Source: CAYPEK01 sp964409645 (GTDB taxonomy: Bacteria > UBP15 > UBA6099). Taken from it: a stretch of DNA of 26,072 nucleotides. A model generated the notes under the pieces. It saw nothing but the letters and a program-made list of their open reading frames with translations, was not told where the DNA came from and searched no databases. Positions 7,556-15,287 of the stretch are shown here, piece by piece (position 1 is the first letter of the stretch; each line of letters opens with the position of its first letter). The stretch lies in the NCBI GenBank assembly GCA_964409645.1, contig CAYPEK010000056.1:1-26072 (forward strand), written 5' to 3'. The translations under genes and the position numbers were made by a program.

Positions 7556-8982
7556 TCCTTCAGTTCGAGCGTGCACGATAATTTGTCATCTTTAGTTTTC
7601 TTGAACTTACTCAGTGTGATGTAAATATCGTCGGTCTGGTGCTGCTCGTCACGGCGAGGCTTTGTGTCGTATCCGATCATCAGCGTGTGCTTCAGTTTTC
7701 CGTCTTTGAATATCCGCAGTTTGATTCTGCTGTTCCTCGTATAGACCTGAAAATTATAATCCTTGTAAGAAATCATGTCGCAAGGAGCGACAGTGAACGG
7801 CCCCTTTCCCTCGTACTTGTGCGTCTCATACTTTTGCTGTATGTCAAACAACGCCGGGCCGTCTCCGAACACATAATCGCCTTCCGGAGCAGTCAGCGCC
7901 GCATCCTTAGAGTCGCCGGACACCACCGGATCGGCCGTATCGCCGCCGATCACGTGCGCGTGGAAATAGACCTGCAGAAAATGCGACGAGTTCAGGGGTA
8001 TAGGCAACAGCGTGTCTTTGCTCGCATTCACGGCAGTATATTGTATCAGCCTCATTGATTCACATTTCCGCGGGCACAATTCCTCCATCGGCACGCTCGT
8101 GAACAGCAGATTTCCATTAATACCCGTATGATATATCTGCTTTCTGTCACGCTTGATATTTTCACATCCCTCGATGACGCGCTTGTCGAAACTGTCCGAC
8201 ATCATTTTCATAAAATCGAACAGGAAATCACTGCGCGCAAGAATGTGCGGTGCGAAAATGTGATGGGCGCCGACCATCAATCCCTCTCCTTCTTCACGCG
8301 AATCGGTGTATTTATTGACATAGGCGTGATAATACGGAGGATCGATCGTGCCGGGGGTTATATCGCCCTGCGTTTTCATTATCACATATAGATTTTCCTT
8401 ATCGCGCGCGACAAATGATCCGAGAATATCGAGGGAATCCTCTATAATTTCCGGCGAATTATCGATATCCTCGACTCCCGAAAAATAAGCGGTCGTGTCC
8501 GGCGGCCAGCCCGGAGAAGTGAGCGGCAGTTCGGACGACACATTTCCGTACGCGTCCTTCGCCCTGAAAAAATAGACAATCGGCGACTCATCGCTGCCGC
8601 CGGCATCATCGAGCGCCACCGTCGCGCCCCACTTCTCCGTTGATGCCGCCCTGTCTTCGCCCGATTTCGTAAGCGCCGTCTTATTCCACGTCTTTCCCAT
8701 GTCACCGCTGAAATACACCCAAGCCGATTCCGCCCTATAATCTCCATCGTCGGAACATTCGTCGGAAAGCGTCAACTCAAACACGAGCCGCGCGCCATTT
8801 TCTCCGGATTCCTTCACGCCCTTTGTTTCCAGAATTCCGGGAATGCATGTTTGCATTATACCGCCGAATGCGTCCTCTTCTTCGCTGCCATTACTTCCAG
8901 CGGCAAGCACAGCCGCCGATACGAACAGCAGGCAACCGGCAAACAGAAACGCAGCCATCTTCATCGCCGAGCTTTTTATCAT
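7546..8982 (-). CDS. Exported beta-rich protein, function unknown
   Basis: 478 residues from ATG 8982, selected because AACGAGGAAA lies just upstream and the product then starts with a classical signal peptide (MIKSSAMKMAAFLFAGCLLFVSAAVLAAG). Residues about 40-155 resemble an Ig/fibronectin-like extracellular domain (SAWVYFSGDMGKTWNKT ... PIVYFFRAKDAYGNVSS). From about 170 a second beta domain begins with the pattern SFVARDKENLYVIMKTQG, reminiscent of DOMON/CBM9-like carbohydrate- or haem-binding folds; this resemblance is by eye only. A paired-Cys segment (EELCPRKCESM) lies near the middle. It has its own promoter (9010-9039) and a possible terminator on its stop codon, so it looks monocistronic. 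It probably acts in the periplasm or at the cell surface. No enzyme motif was recognised. Confidence 0.8.
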   Translation of the reverse strand: MIKSSAMKMAAFLFAGCLLFVSAAVLAAGSNGSEEEDAFGGIMQTCIPGILETKGVKESGENGARLVFELTLSDECSDDGDYRAESAWVYFSGDMGKTWNKTALTKSGEDRAASTEKWGATVALDDAGGSDESPIVYFFRAKDAYGNVSSELPLTSPGWPPDTTAYFSGVEDIDNSPEIIEDSLDILGSFVARDKENLYVIMKTQGDITPGTIDPPYYHAYVNKYTDSREEGEGLMVGAHHIFAPHILARSDFLFDFMKMMSDSFDKRVIEGCENIKRDRKQIYHTGINGNLLFTSVPMEELCPRKCESMRLIQYTAVNASKDTLLPIPLNSSHFLQVYFHAHVIGGDTADPVVSGDSKDAALTAPEGDYVFGDGPALFDIQQKYETHKYEGKGPFTVAPCDMISYKDYNFQVYTRNSRIKLRIFKDGKLKHTLMIGYDTKPRRDEQHQTDDIYITLSKFKKTKDDKLSCTLELKDLK

Positions 8983-9009
8983 ATATATTTCCTCGTTTGT
9001 GTTTTTTTC

Positions 9010-9039
9010 ATTATACATCATTCGCAATCAAGTTTTCAA
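9010..9039 (-). promoter_or_regulatory. Sigma70 promoter for the 478-residue exported protein
   Basis: On the minus strand, TTGAAA (9039-9034) and a perfect TATAAT (9015-9010) are 18 bases apart. The start of transcription near 9003 gives a leader of about 20 bases carrying the AACGAGGAAA ribosome site. Confidence 0.75.
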
Positions 9040-9245
9040 ATTTAATTGTTGCGGATAATGGATATTTTGTTAACCCAACGGAGATGGCATAGCTATAAAG
9101 CAACTCGCTTAACGCCGTGTTGCTTATTGCCCGAATGCGCGCGTTATTGCAGAGACATAATGACGTTGTTTTTATCTCATGCATAAAAGAAAGATTTGTG
9201 CGTGGTCCACGGTAAACTGACAAAACTCCTCTGGTGGAGATGTGC

Positions 9246-9279
9246 TTCCATATCGGAGAATTCGGATTCAATGTATAAT
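9246..9279 (+). promoter_or_regulatory. Possible promoter for the plus-strand membrane protein gene
   Basis: A perfect TATAAT occurs at 9274-9279, about 60 bases before the ATG at 9339. No good -35 lies at 16-18 bases. It is flanked by an imperfect inverted repeat (TCGGAGAATT ... AATTCCGA), which could bind a regulator. The rest of the 9040-9240 stretch shows no gene or RNA. Confidence 0.35.
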
Positions 9280-9338
9280 TCCGATCGAGGCTGCGGCGGG
9301 GTGGGCCGCCGGGCGATGTCGGAATAACGGAGGCTGTC

Positions 9339-9962
9339 ATGCACAATCCCGAAGCAACGCAACAGGCGCTGAGCATTCTTCGCAGCGGCGCGCATTTTCA
9401 GTGGTACGTCATCTCGCTGCTCGCGATAGTTACCTACATCTACGCAAACGAAATATCGAAAAAGAACTGGCGATGCGTCGCCGCCGGGTTGTCACTCTAC
9501 ATGGTCCACTGGACGTTCGAGATCGGCAACGCTCTAATTCAGCATTTCAGCGGCCACGCGCTCTGGACCGCTCCGACGGGAACCGCGTTTCTGCTGCTCG
9601 TCGGCGTCAGCGTCGAACTGAGTTTCATGTTTTCGATCGCGGGAGTTGCGCTGTCGAAACTTCTGCCGGACGATCCGAAGGCGAAAGTGCTCGGCATCAA
9701 CAACAGGCTCTTTTTCGCAATCTTCAACGCGGCGTTCTTTTCTGTGTTCGAAATCTTTCTCGCGAAGACGCCCGCGTTCGTGTGGATCTATCCGTGGTGG
9801 GGCGCGTTCCCGGTGTTCATCACGGTTTATATCCCGTTCTTTGTGGTGTCGATGTACTCTTACGACTGGCCGCCGCGCAAACAGCGTGCCGTGATCGGCA
9901 GCTTGTTCGCGATCAACGTCGTCCTGCTGACTGTGTTCGCCGGAATACTTAAATGGATCTGA
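9339..9962 (+). CDS. Unrecognised multi-pass membrane protein, paralogue A
   Basis: 207 residues, ATG preceded by CGGAGG at six bases. There are about six or seven hydrophobic segments, beginning with FQWYVISLLAIVTYIYANE (about 20-38) and ending in a terminal helix closing with GILKWI. It is clearly related to the minus-strand protein at 18774-19406. Shared landmarks in the same order are QALSILR, FQWYVI, VTYxYAxE, KKNW, an acidic EIxNxLIxHFxG segment, VExxFMF, SKxLP, a W-x-YPWW motif near residue 150, and a final LKWI. Conserved Trp, Glu and His in or near membrane segments suggest more than a passive anchor, perhaps a small-ligand or lipid role, but no function is known to me. It stands alone, divergent from the exported protein and convergent with the GH3 gene. 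Confidence 0.85.
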   Translation: MHNPEATQQALSILRSGAHFQWYVISLLAIVTYIYANEISKKNWRCVAAGLSLYMVHWTFEIGNALIQHFSGHALWTAPTGTAFLLLVGVSVELSFMFSIAGVALSKLLPDDPKAKVLGINNRLFFAIFNAAFFSVFEIFLAKTPAFVWIYPWWGAFPVFITVYIPFFVVSMYSYDWPPRKQRAVIGSLFAINVVLLTVFAGILKWI

Positions 9963-9991
9963 AAAATATAAAGAACAATTTTACATTCGAC

Positions 9992-10119
9992 CGCCGCATG
10001 CGCGGCGTTCAAACATAACAATTCGCCTTCGGCAACCGAGGAGAAACTTTCGGGAACGTTTCTCCTCAGACTCCTCTTCAAAGCTTTTCGATCCGCAATT
10101 CCGGTAAAAACGGAATTGC
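9992..10119. other. Three consecutive hairpins in a convergent intergenic gap
   Basis: Between two convergent genes lie three exact inverted repeats: CGCCGC/GCGGCG at 9992-10007 with an ATGC loop; GAGGAGAAAC/GTTTCTCCTC at 10038-10067 with a 10-base loop that has its own inner TTC/GAA pairs; and GCAATTCCG/CGGAATTGC at 10095-10119 with a 7-base loop. None is followed by a convincing T run on either strand. They probably serve to end or protect the two converging transcripts. Confidence 0.55.
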
Positions 10120-10132
10120 TCTCAGCAAACTT

Positions 10133-12568
10133 CTACTCTATCGTTAATTCACCGCGCAGGCGGATGTCCTGCGACGAGCTGCCGACGAGCACCTTGAACA
10201 ACCCCGGCTCGACGGTTTCCTTCATGTCCATGTCATAGAGCGCCAGATTCGCCGGCGTGATCGTGAACTCGACCGATTTCGTTTCGCCCGGTTCAAGGGT
10301 GATGCGCTCGAAGTTTATCAGCCTGCTGTCGTAAGTCACCACGCTGCTGAACACGTCCTGAATGTAGAGCTGCGCGACCTCGTCGCCTTTGTATTTGCCG
10401 GCATTCTTTATCTTAAACGCAACTTTAAATTTCGCCGACGGGCCCGCCGTTGACGGCGTCACAGTCAGGTCACTGTACTCGAATTTCGTGTAGCTCAGCC
10501 CGTAGCCGAAAGGATACAGCTCGCCGTTGATCAGCGTGAATGTGTCGCCCTCGGAGAATTTCATCCGCTGGTCGATCTGCGAGCTTTTCTTGAACGGGAA
10601 ATTGTACGGAATCTGGCCGACCGTCTTCGGGAAAGTCACCGACAGCTTGCCGCCGGGGTTGTACAGCCCAAACAGCGCTTCCGCGATTACCTGTCCGGAG
10701 TATTCGCTCGGGAACCACGCTTCGAGAATAGCCGGCACGTTCTTGTTTATCCAGTTGATCGTCATCGGCCGCCCGTTGATCAGCACTACCACCATCGGCT
10801 TGCCCGACTTGTACAGCGCGCGCACGAGGTCCATCTGGTTGCCCGGCAGGTCGAGCGACGTCCGCGATTTGCCCTCGCCGACCGTACTCTCGTTGTCTCC
10901 CACCGCAACCACGATCAGGTCGGCATCCTGCGCCTTTTTGTACGCATTCGATATCATGTCCTTTTGCTTTTTAGCCATCGGCTTGTCGTAGAGTTCGTTT
11001 TCCGGCCAGTTATTATCGTAGTGATCGCAGCCCGCCGCGTATATCACCTCGGCTTTGTCGCCGACGAGGTTCTTTATCCCGTCGTACACCGTTATCACGT
11101 TGATCTTCGACGGGCCGTAGCGGCTGATCATCGGGTTGACCGCTTTCGCGTTCGGGCCGGTGACGAGGATCTTCTTGTGCGCGCCGATCTCGAGCGGCAG
11201 CAGTCCGTTGTTTTTCAGCAACACGAGCGACTCGCGAGAGATTTGGAGCGAAACCTTCTCGAACTCCGGGTTGTGCACGATCTTGTCCGCCGCGTCCGGA
11301 TCCTTGACGTAGGGCGAATCGAAAAGCCCGACAAGGAACTTCACGCGCAGAACGTCGCGCACGCGGGTGTCGATGATGCTCATCGGCACCCTGCCTTCTT
11401 TCACCAACTCGCGCAGAGGCAGTATGTAGTTCGCCGGCGAGTCGAAATCCGTCCGGATGTCCAGCCCCGCCATCACGGCGAGATAGACGCATTCCTTCTC
11501 GCTGTCCGCGACGAAGTGCCTGCCCTTCAGTCCGCCGACCGCCCAACTATCCGACACCACGTATCCCCTGAATTTCCACTGGTCGCGCAGGAGTTCGGTG
11601 AGGAAATAACGGCTCCCGGTGATCGGGACGGCATCGTAGTCGTTGTAAGAACTCATAAGTCCGAGGATGCCCGCCTCGGTGACCGCCGCCTTGAACGGCT
11701 TGTTATAAATCTCGAACACCTCGCGGAGCGTGGCCTGCGAGTCCGTCCTGACCTCGCCGTCGCGGCCGCCCTTAGGAATGCTGTACACTGCATAGTGCTT
11801 GCCCGTGGACGCCACTTTCTGCGACTGAATTCCAAGCACCATCTCCTTGCCGAGTTCCGCCGCGAGGAACGGGTCCTCGGTGTACGTCTCGACGACGCGG
11901 CCCCAGCGCGGGTCGCGCGCGAGGTCGAGTATCGGCGAATAAATATTCGAGTAGCCAAGGGCCTTCGCCTCGACGCCCTCTATGCGGCCGATCTCCCTCA
12001 CGAGCTTTCTGTCCCACGCGCTGCCCTGCCCGATCTGCGCCGGGAACGACGTCGCCCCCTGATGGCAGAGCCCGCGGATGCCCTCGTTGGTGAAATCCAC
12101 CGGAATGCCGAGCCGTGTTTCCTCGACGAAGAACCGCTGCACTTCGTTGATCGCCCGCGCGTGTTTCGACGGCGGCCATGAATACTCCGTCGCCGCCTGC
12201 GGATGATACGCAAGTCCGTTGAGATGCTCGTCGATATTGCCGATGCCGTTTTTCCAGATTTCGTTCTTCCACTCCGGCGTCGGCAGCGCGTCCTGCAGTA
12301 CGCGCTTGTAGCCGTAGAGAGTTGCGAGCTGAGCCGTCTTCTCATCGATATTCATTTGTCCGATGAGGTCGTCGAGCCTCGCCTCGATATCCGCCTTCGA
12401 ATCTTCATAGACGTCTTTTTTGCCGTTCTTATTGAAGTCGATCCATGTGTCGTGGTAAATGTCCTTCTTGCTGTCGCCGGTTATGAAAATATTCGACGAA
12501 CCTATGCCCGTCACTGAAAAAACAATCAGCAACAGTCCTAAAATCGCGAGTTTTGTTCTCTTCCCCAT
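10133..12568 (-). CDS. Exported family 3 glycoside hydrolase (beta-glucosidase/xylosidase type)
   Basis: 811 residues. ATG 12568 has GGGAGG a few bases upstream and gives a signal peptide (MGKRTKLAILGLLLIVFSVTG), so the enzyme is exported; a longer in-frame start at 12640 is less likely. After the signal comes an EF-hand-like loop (DFNKNGKKDVYED) often seen at the N-terminus of this GH3 subgroup. The GH3 N-terminal barrel contains GKHYAVYSIPKGGRDG and the nucleophile loop VVSDSW with D340. The C-terminal sandwich has the GEGKSRTSLDLPG signature with acid/base candidate E565. A fibronectin-III-like domain closes the protein (EPGETKSVEFTI). It likely trims terminal beta-linked glucose or xylose from oligosaccharides in the periplasm. 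A weak promoter (TATTAT at 12605-12600, TTGCCT at 12630-12625, spacer 19) lies upstream. Exact substrate is not determinable. Confidence 0.93.
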   Translation of the reverse strand: MGKRTKLAILGLLLIVFSVTGIGSSNIFITGDSKKDIYHDTWIDFNKNGKKDVYEDSKADIEARLDDLIGQMNIDEKTAQLATLYGYKRVLQDALPTPEWKNEIWKNGIGNIDEHLNGLAYHPQAATEYSWPPSKHARAINEVQRFFVEETRLGIPVDFTNEGIRGLCHQGATSFPAQIGQGSAWDRKLVREIGRIEGVEAKALGYSNIYSPILDLARDPRWGRVVETYTEDPFLAAELGKEMVLGIQSQKVASTGKHYAVYSIPKGGRDGEVRTDSQATLREVFEIYNKPFKAAVTEAGILGLMSSYNDYDAVPITGSRYFLTELLRDQWKFRGYVVSDSWAVGGLKGRHFVADSEKECVYLAVMAGLDIRTDFDSPANYILPLRELVKEGRVPMSIIDTRVRDVLRVKFLVGLFDSPYVKDPDAADKIVHNPEFEKVSLQISRESLVLLKNNGLLPLEIGAHKKILVTGPNAKAVNPMISRYGPSKINVITVYDGIKNLVGDKAEVIYAAGCDHYDNNWPENELYDKPMAKKQKDMISNAYKKAQDADLIVVAVGDNESTVGEGKSRTSLDLPGNQMDLVRALYKSGKPMVVVLINGRPMTINWINKNVPAILEAWFPSEYSGQVIAEALFGLYNPGGKLSVTFPKTVGQIPYNFPFKKSSQIDQRMKFSEGDTFTLINGELYPFGYGLSYTKFEYSDLTVTPSTAGPSAKFKVAFKIKNAGKYKGDEVAQLYIQDVFSSVVTYDSRLINFERITLEPGETKSVEFTITPANLALYDMDMKETVEPGLFKVLVGSSSQDIRLRGELTIE

Positions 12569-12753
12569 CGCCGCCTCCCGATTAAAAATATTGTTTCTAA
12601 TAATACCCGAACATGGTCGTTTTGAGGCAAAAAAACGCAAAAAGGTTCATCGGTCCTTCTATGACAAACACCCCACACTCGTGGCCCGCACGCCCGCGCG
12701 CCGCCGAATTCGCGAAAACGGTTGATTTCCTCCGAAAACAGTCAAACACTATA

Positions 12754-13842
12754 ATGTCGGGCGGCGGAGTCGCCGGCGGAACGAAGCAGGCGGGAGCAAA
12801 GCAGTTGCAACAGGACGAACAAAGAACACAGATATGCGCGATTATGTATGCGGACATTGTCGGGTCCACGCAGATAAGGCCGGACTCGCTTCTCGTCGAT
12901 GTCAGCAACTACATGCGCGACGTGATCGACGACCTGAAAGACAGCTACGGGCTGCTCTACGTGAACAAGTCGGGCGACGGATTTCTCGCGCTCGGCTCGA
13001 CCGTTTCGCAGGTCGCGGAGGCGGCGCTCTCGCTTCTCGACTCGTTCAGAAACAGGAACTGGGCGGAGGCCGGCTTCTCGAAAAACGTCGAGATCAGAGT
13101 CGGGCTGGACATCGGCACGGTGAACCTGATCGAGCACAACGACAGAATTATCGACGCCACCGGAAAGATGCTGCATCAGGCGGCACGGATCGAGCCGGTT
13201 GCCGATCCGAACCGCGTTTTCTGCTCGTCGAAATTCCACTACTATCTCAGGGATGAAGACGCGGCGCCCAACGTCGTGAGCGAACCGGTCGGCAAACGCG
13301 ATCTGGACAAGTTTTCCGGCGTGGATTTCCTGTATTCGCTGAACTGGCGCAAGGAGCAGGAGAATCGCCAGACGCTGTTTTCGCCAATCCGCAATGGCAA
13401 AAACATCCCGAAGATCAAGAGAACGATACCGGACGCGGAGAAACTGTCGTTTCTTAAAGGTTCGTTCAGGACAATACGCAAGTCATTCCAACACAATTCC
13501 GAGCTTCTTAAAAAACGAAACCCGCACGTTAAATGCGCACTCGATATCGTCAAGGATTCTCACTTCAACTGCCGCGTATTCGTAGAAGGCGAGAAGCGGG
13601 CCGAGTGCAAGGTGTGGCTCGAAATCGAGGAGCCGGTCGGCGGCATAATGTACCGGATCGGAGAAGAAACCCAGCCCGGCGACAACTCATTCAATGAATG
13701 CCTGCGCGTCGAGGACGACGGGATCGACATCTACCTCATATCGACGATGCGTCTGCGATTCGAGCAGCAATCGCTCGAACGCATGACGCCGGATGAGGCA
13801 GCGGAAGCCCTCTGGATCGACTTCGTCAAACTAATCGCCTGA
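12754..13842 (+). CDS. Class III nucleotidyl cyclase with unknown C-terminal domain
   Basis: 362 residues from ATG 12754, predicted to make cAMP or a related cyclic nucleotide in the cytosol. The catalytic domain (about 25-190) has metal-binding D34 (ADIVGST) and D75 (KSGDGF), base-contacting K72, D134 at the adenine-selecting position, and R145 (HQAARI). The position that is normally Asn in V-N-x-A-A-R is His141. About 150 residues follow (from FSPIRNGKNIPKIKR) with alternating helix and strand character that I do not recognise; there is no membrane segment or receiver domain. The start is uncertain: ATG 12754 overlaps a TATAAT (12750-12755) and lacks a ribosome site, while TTG 12805 has GGGAG eight bases upstream, and in-frame ATGs exist at 12661 and 12613. 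It is divergent from the GH3 gene and convergent with the zinc-ribbon gene. Confidence 0.85.
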   Translation: MSGGGVAGGTKQAGAKQLQQDEQRTQICAIMYADIVGSTQIRPDSLLVDVSNYMRDVIDDLKDSYGLLYVNKSGDGFLALGSTVSQVAEAALSLLDSFRNRNWAEAGFSKNVEIRVGLDIGTVNLIEHNDRIIDATGKMLHQAARIEPVADPNRVFCSSKFHYYLRDEDAAPNVVSEPVGKRDLDKFSGVDFLYSLNWRKEQENRQTLFSPIRNGKNIPKIKRTIPDAEKLSFLKGSFRTIRKSFQHNSELLKKRNPHVKCALDIVKDSHFNCRVFVEGEKRAECKVWLEIEEPVGGIMYRIGEETQPGDNSFNECLRVEDDGIDIYLISTMRLRFEQQSLERMTPDEAAEALWIDFVKLIA

Positions 13843-13848
13843 AAATAT

Positions 13849-13930
13849 AAAAAGGCTGCATACGGAAGACTTATGTGTGCCGAGTTGACCTTTTTATTAT
13901 TGTTGGCGCACGCTTCCGTCTGCAGCCTTT
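13849..13930 (-). terminator. Long imperfect hairpin acting as terminator of the zinc-ribbon gene
   Basis: The arms 13851-13868 and 13913-13930 pair over 18 bp with a single mismatch (13861/13920). Inside, 13875-13881 pairs with 13905-13911 (7 bp, one wobble). On the minus strand the stem ends in CAGCC followed by TTTTTATATTTTC, a clear U tract, so it would end the transcript of the gene that stops at 14070. It begins nine bases past the cyclase stop and may also serve that gene, though there the T run is only TTT. Confidence 0.65.
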
Positions 13931-14069
13931 GAATAGCTACATCCGCCACGCGCCGCCGGCCACTTCCCCAAAAAAAGACAACAGGAAACACGGGTCGCGT
14001 GCAGCGCGCCTTTGCCATACTTAATTTTTTATTAATGCCGGATTTTTTCTCCCCCCGGCGACATACAGT

Positions 14070-14993
14070 TCAAGCTTTGTCGGCTTTGTTCTTAGCCGCT
14101 TCCTGAATAGCACTCGATATCAAATCACGTATAGACGTGAACGTATCGTTGGCGTTTATTCCTGAATCGTTCTCATCCGCTATCTGCGAAAGAACGCTTA
14201 GCATCGAATCCTGATCGATCTGCGACGAGCTTTTCAGATACGCAGAAATTCTCGAATCTTCCGAACTTCCCGCCGTGCCGCTCGTCTCTTCGCTTTTTTC
14301 GGATTCATCTGTCGATTCAAGCCCGATATTTATTATCGAATCATCTTCCTGCACTGCTCCGCAGTTGGAACAGACCGTGTCGCTTTCAGAGATCGTAGCG
14401 CCGCAGACTGAACATGTTGTGGTTTCTTCGGTTGATGACGCTGAGGATGCGCCACCCGCTCCTCCGGCGCCGCCCGTGCTGGTTCCGCTGGCGCCGGAAC
14501 CTTCAGTTCCGGATGCCGCCGTCGTGGCATCCGCTGAAACGCCCGCCGCCGCGGACGCCGACACCGCGCTCTGTGTTGCATCCGTCGATGCCGTGGACGT
14601 GGTTGCCGTTGTGGCCGTGGACTGCGTCTGCGCCGCCTGCGCCGGTTGAAGGACGGACAGATCGCCGGTCTTCGCCGCCTCCGTGAACTTGTCCGCGAGA
14701 TCGCTCAGCACGCCCTTGCTCACCCCGGACACATCACCCGATTCCGCCGCAGCCTGCAATTTCTCCGATATCGAAGTCATCAGCGTTTTAAACTGTTCGG
14801 GATCGCTGCTCTGCAACTGCGAAAGCTGCGAGAGAAGCTCGGATGGTTTCGAGAACTCGTAGCTCACCCCAAGCGGACTCCCGGTGTCTCCGTTCGCCTC
14901 GTTTACCGCGTCTTTTACGACCGAATCGACCTGCTGGACCGACTGGATCATTGACAGCCAGATGCTTTGATTGTCAACATTCGATATAGTCAT
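14070..14993 (-). CDS. Zinc ribbon in a low-complexity linker, unknown acidic protein
   Basis: 307 residues, ATG 14993 with AGAGGTG five bases upstream. Three parts can be seen. A soluble helical N-terminal region (1-115) is rich in Gln/Ser (SELLSQLSQLQSSDPEQFKTLM). A low-complexity Ala/Ser/Thr/Gly segment spans about 118-190. A zinc ribbon with C194-S-V-C197 and C208-S-N-C211 follows, then an acidic Ser/Glu-rich tail and a final helix (about 255-307). There is no signal peptide or membrane segment. Ribbons of this CxxCGAxI...DxxCxxCGA type are common as small protein-protein adaptors, but the flanking architecture is unfamiliar. It is flanked by a strong downstream terminator and looks monocistronic. 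Composition is biased compared with its neighbours, as expected for a disordered linker. Confidence 0.75.
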   Translation of the reverse strand: MTISNVDNQSIWLSMIQSVQQVDSVVKDAVNEANGDTGSPLGVSYEFSKPSELLSQLSQLQSSDPEQFKTLMTSISEKLQAAAESGDVSGVSKGVLSDLADKFTEAAKTGDLSVLQPAQAAQTQSTATTATTSTASTDATQSAVSASAAAGVSADATTAASGTEGSGASGTSTGGAGGAGGASSASSTEETTTCSVCGATISESDTVCSNCGAVQEDDSIINIGLESTDESEKSEETSGTAGSSEDSRISAYLKSSSQIDQDSMLSVLSQIADENDSGINANDTFTSIRDLISSAIQEAAKNKADKA

Positions 14994-15287
14994 ATTTCAC
15001 CTCTGGAAATCTTTTTATTTTTGGGCTGAAGCCCATGAGTTGAAGTCAGATTGCGCCGATTAAACACGATGCTTCGCGAAATTGGAAAAAGGGAGTGTCG
15101 TATCCCACTTTCCGATTTCCCGGATTCCCGCACCGGAAAACCCGGTTTGCCTGTTCGCCATCACCTCCGTCCGCCGCATTCCCGCTTCACACGGGACACT
15201 GCGTCCTTTTTGATCCGCCGGACACAGAAACTTCTTACTTTAGACTTCGCGCATCCGGGGCTTATTCCCTCTTCCGCGGATTTAAAA
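14994..15287. other. Intergenic region with a small GGGCTGAAGCCC hairpin
   Basis: The gap between the efflux gene stop and the zinc-ribbon gene start holds the ribosome site of the latter and a short palindrome around 15023-15034 (GGGC-TGAA-GCCC). That hairpin lies just upstream of an A-rich stretch and the ribosome site on the minus strand, so it would be in the leader if transcription starts above it. No gene was supported here; a long plus-strand open frame in this area is a mirror of the efflux gene. Confidence 0.4.

Noticed and set aside
9011..9376. 121-codon minus-strand frame across the divergent promoter region
   Set aside because: It would cover the promoter at 9010-9039 and the start of the membrane gene, and has no ribosome site or recognisable domain.
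10964..12181. 405-codon plus-strand open frame inside the exported GH3 gene
   Set aside because: Codon mirror of a gene with complete catalytic motifs on the other strand.
12754..13842. Cyclase as part of a Pycsar or CBASS-type defence system
   Set aside because: No adjacent TIR, membrane or nuclease effector gene; base-selecting residues look adenine-type rather than pyrimidine-type.
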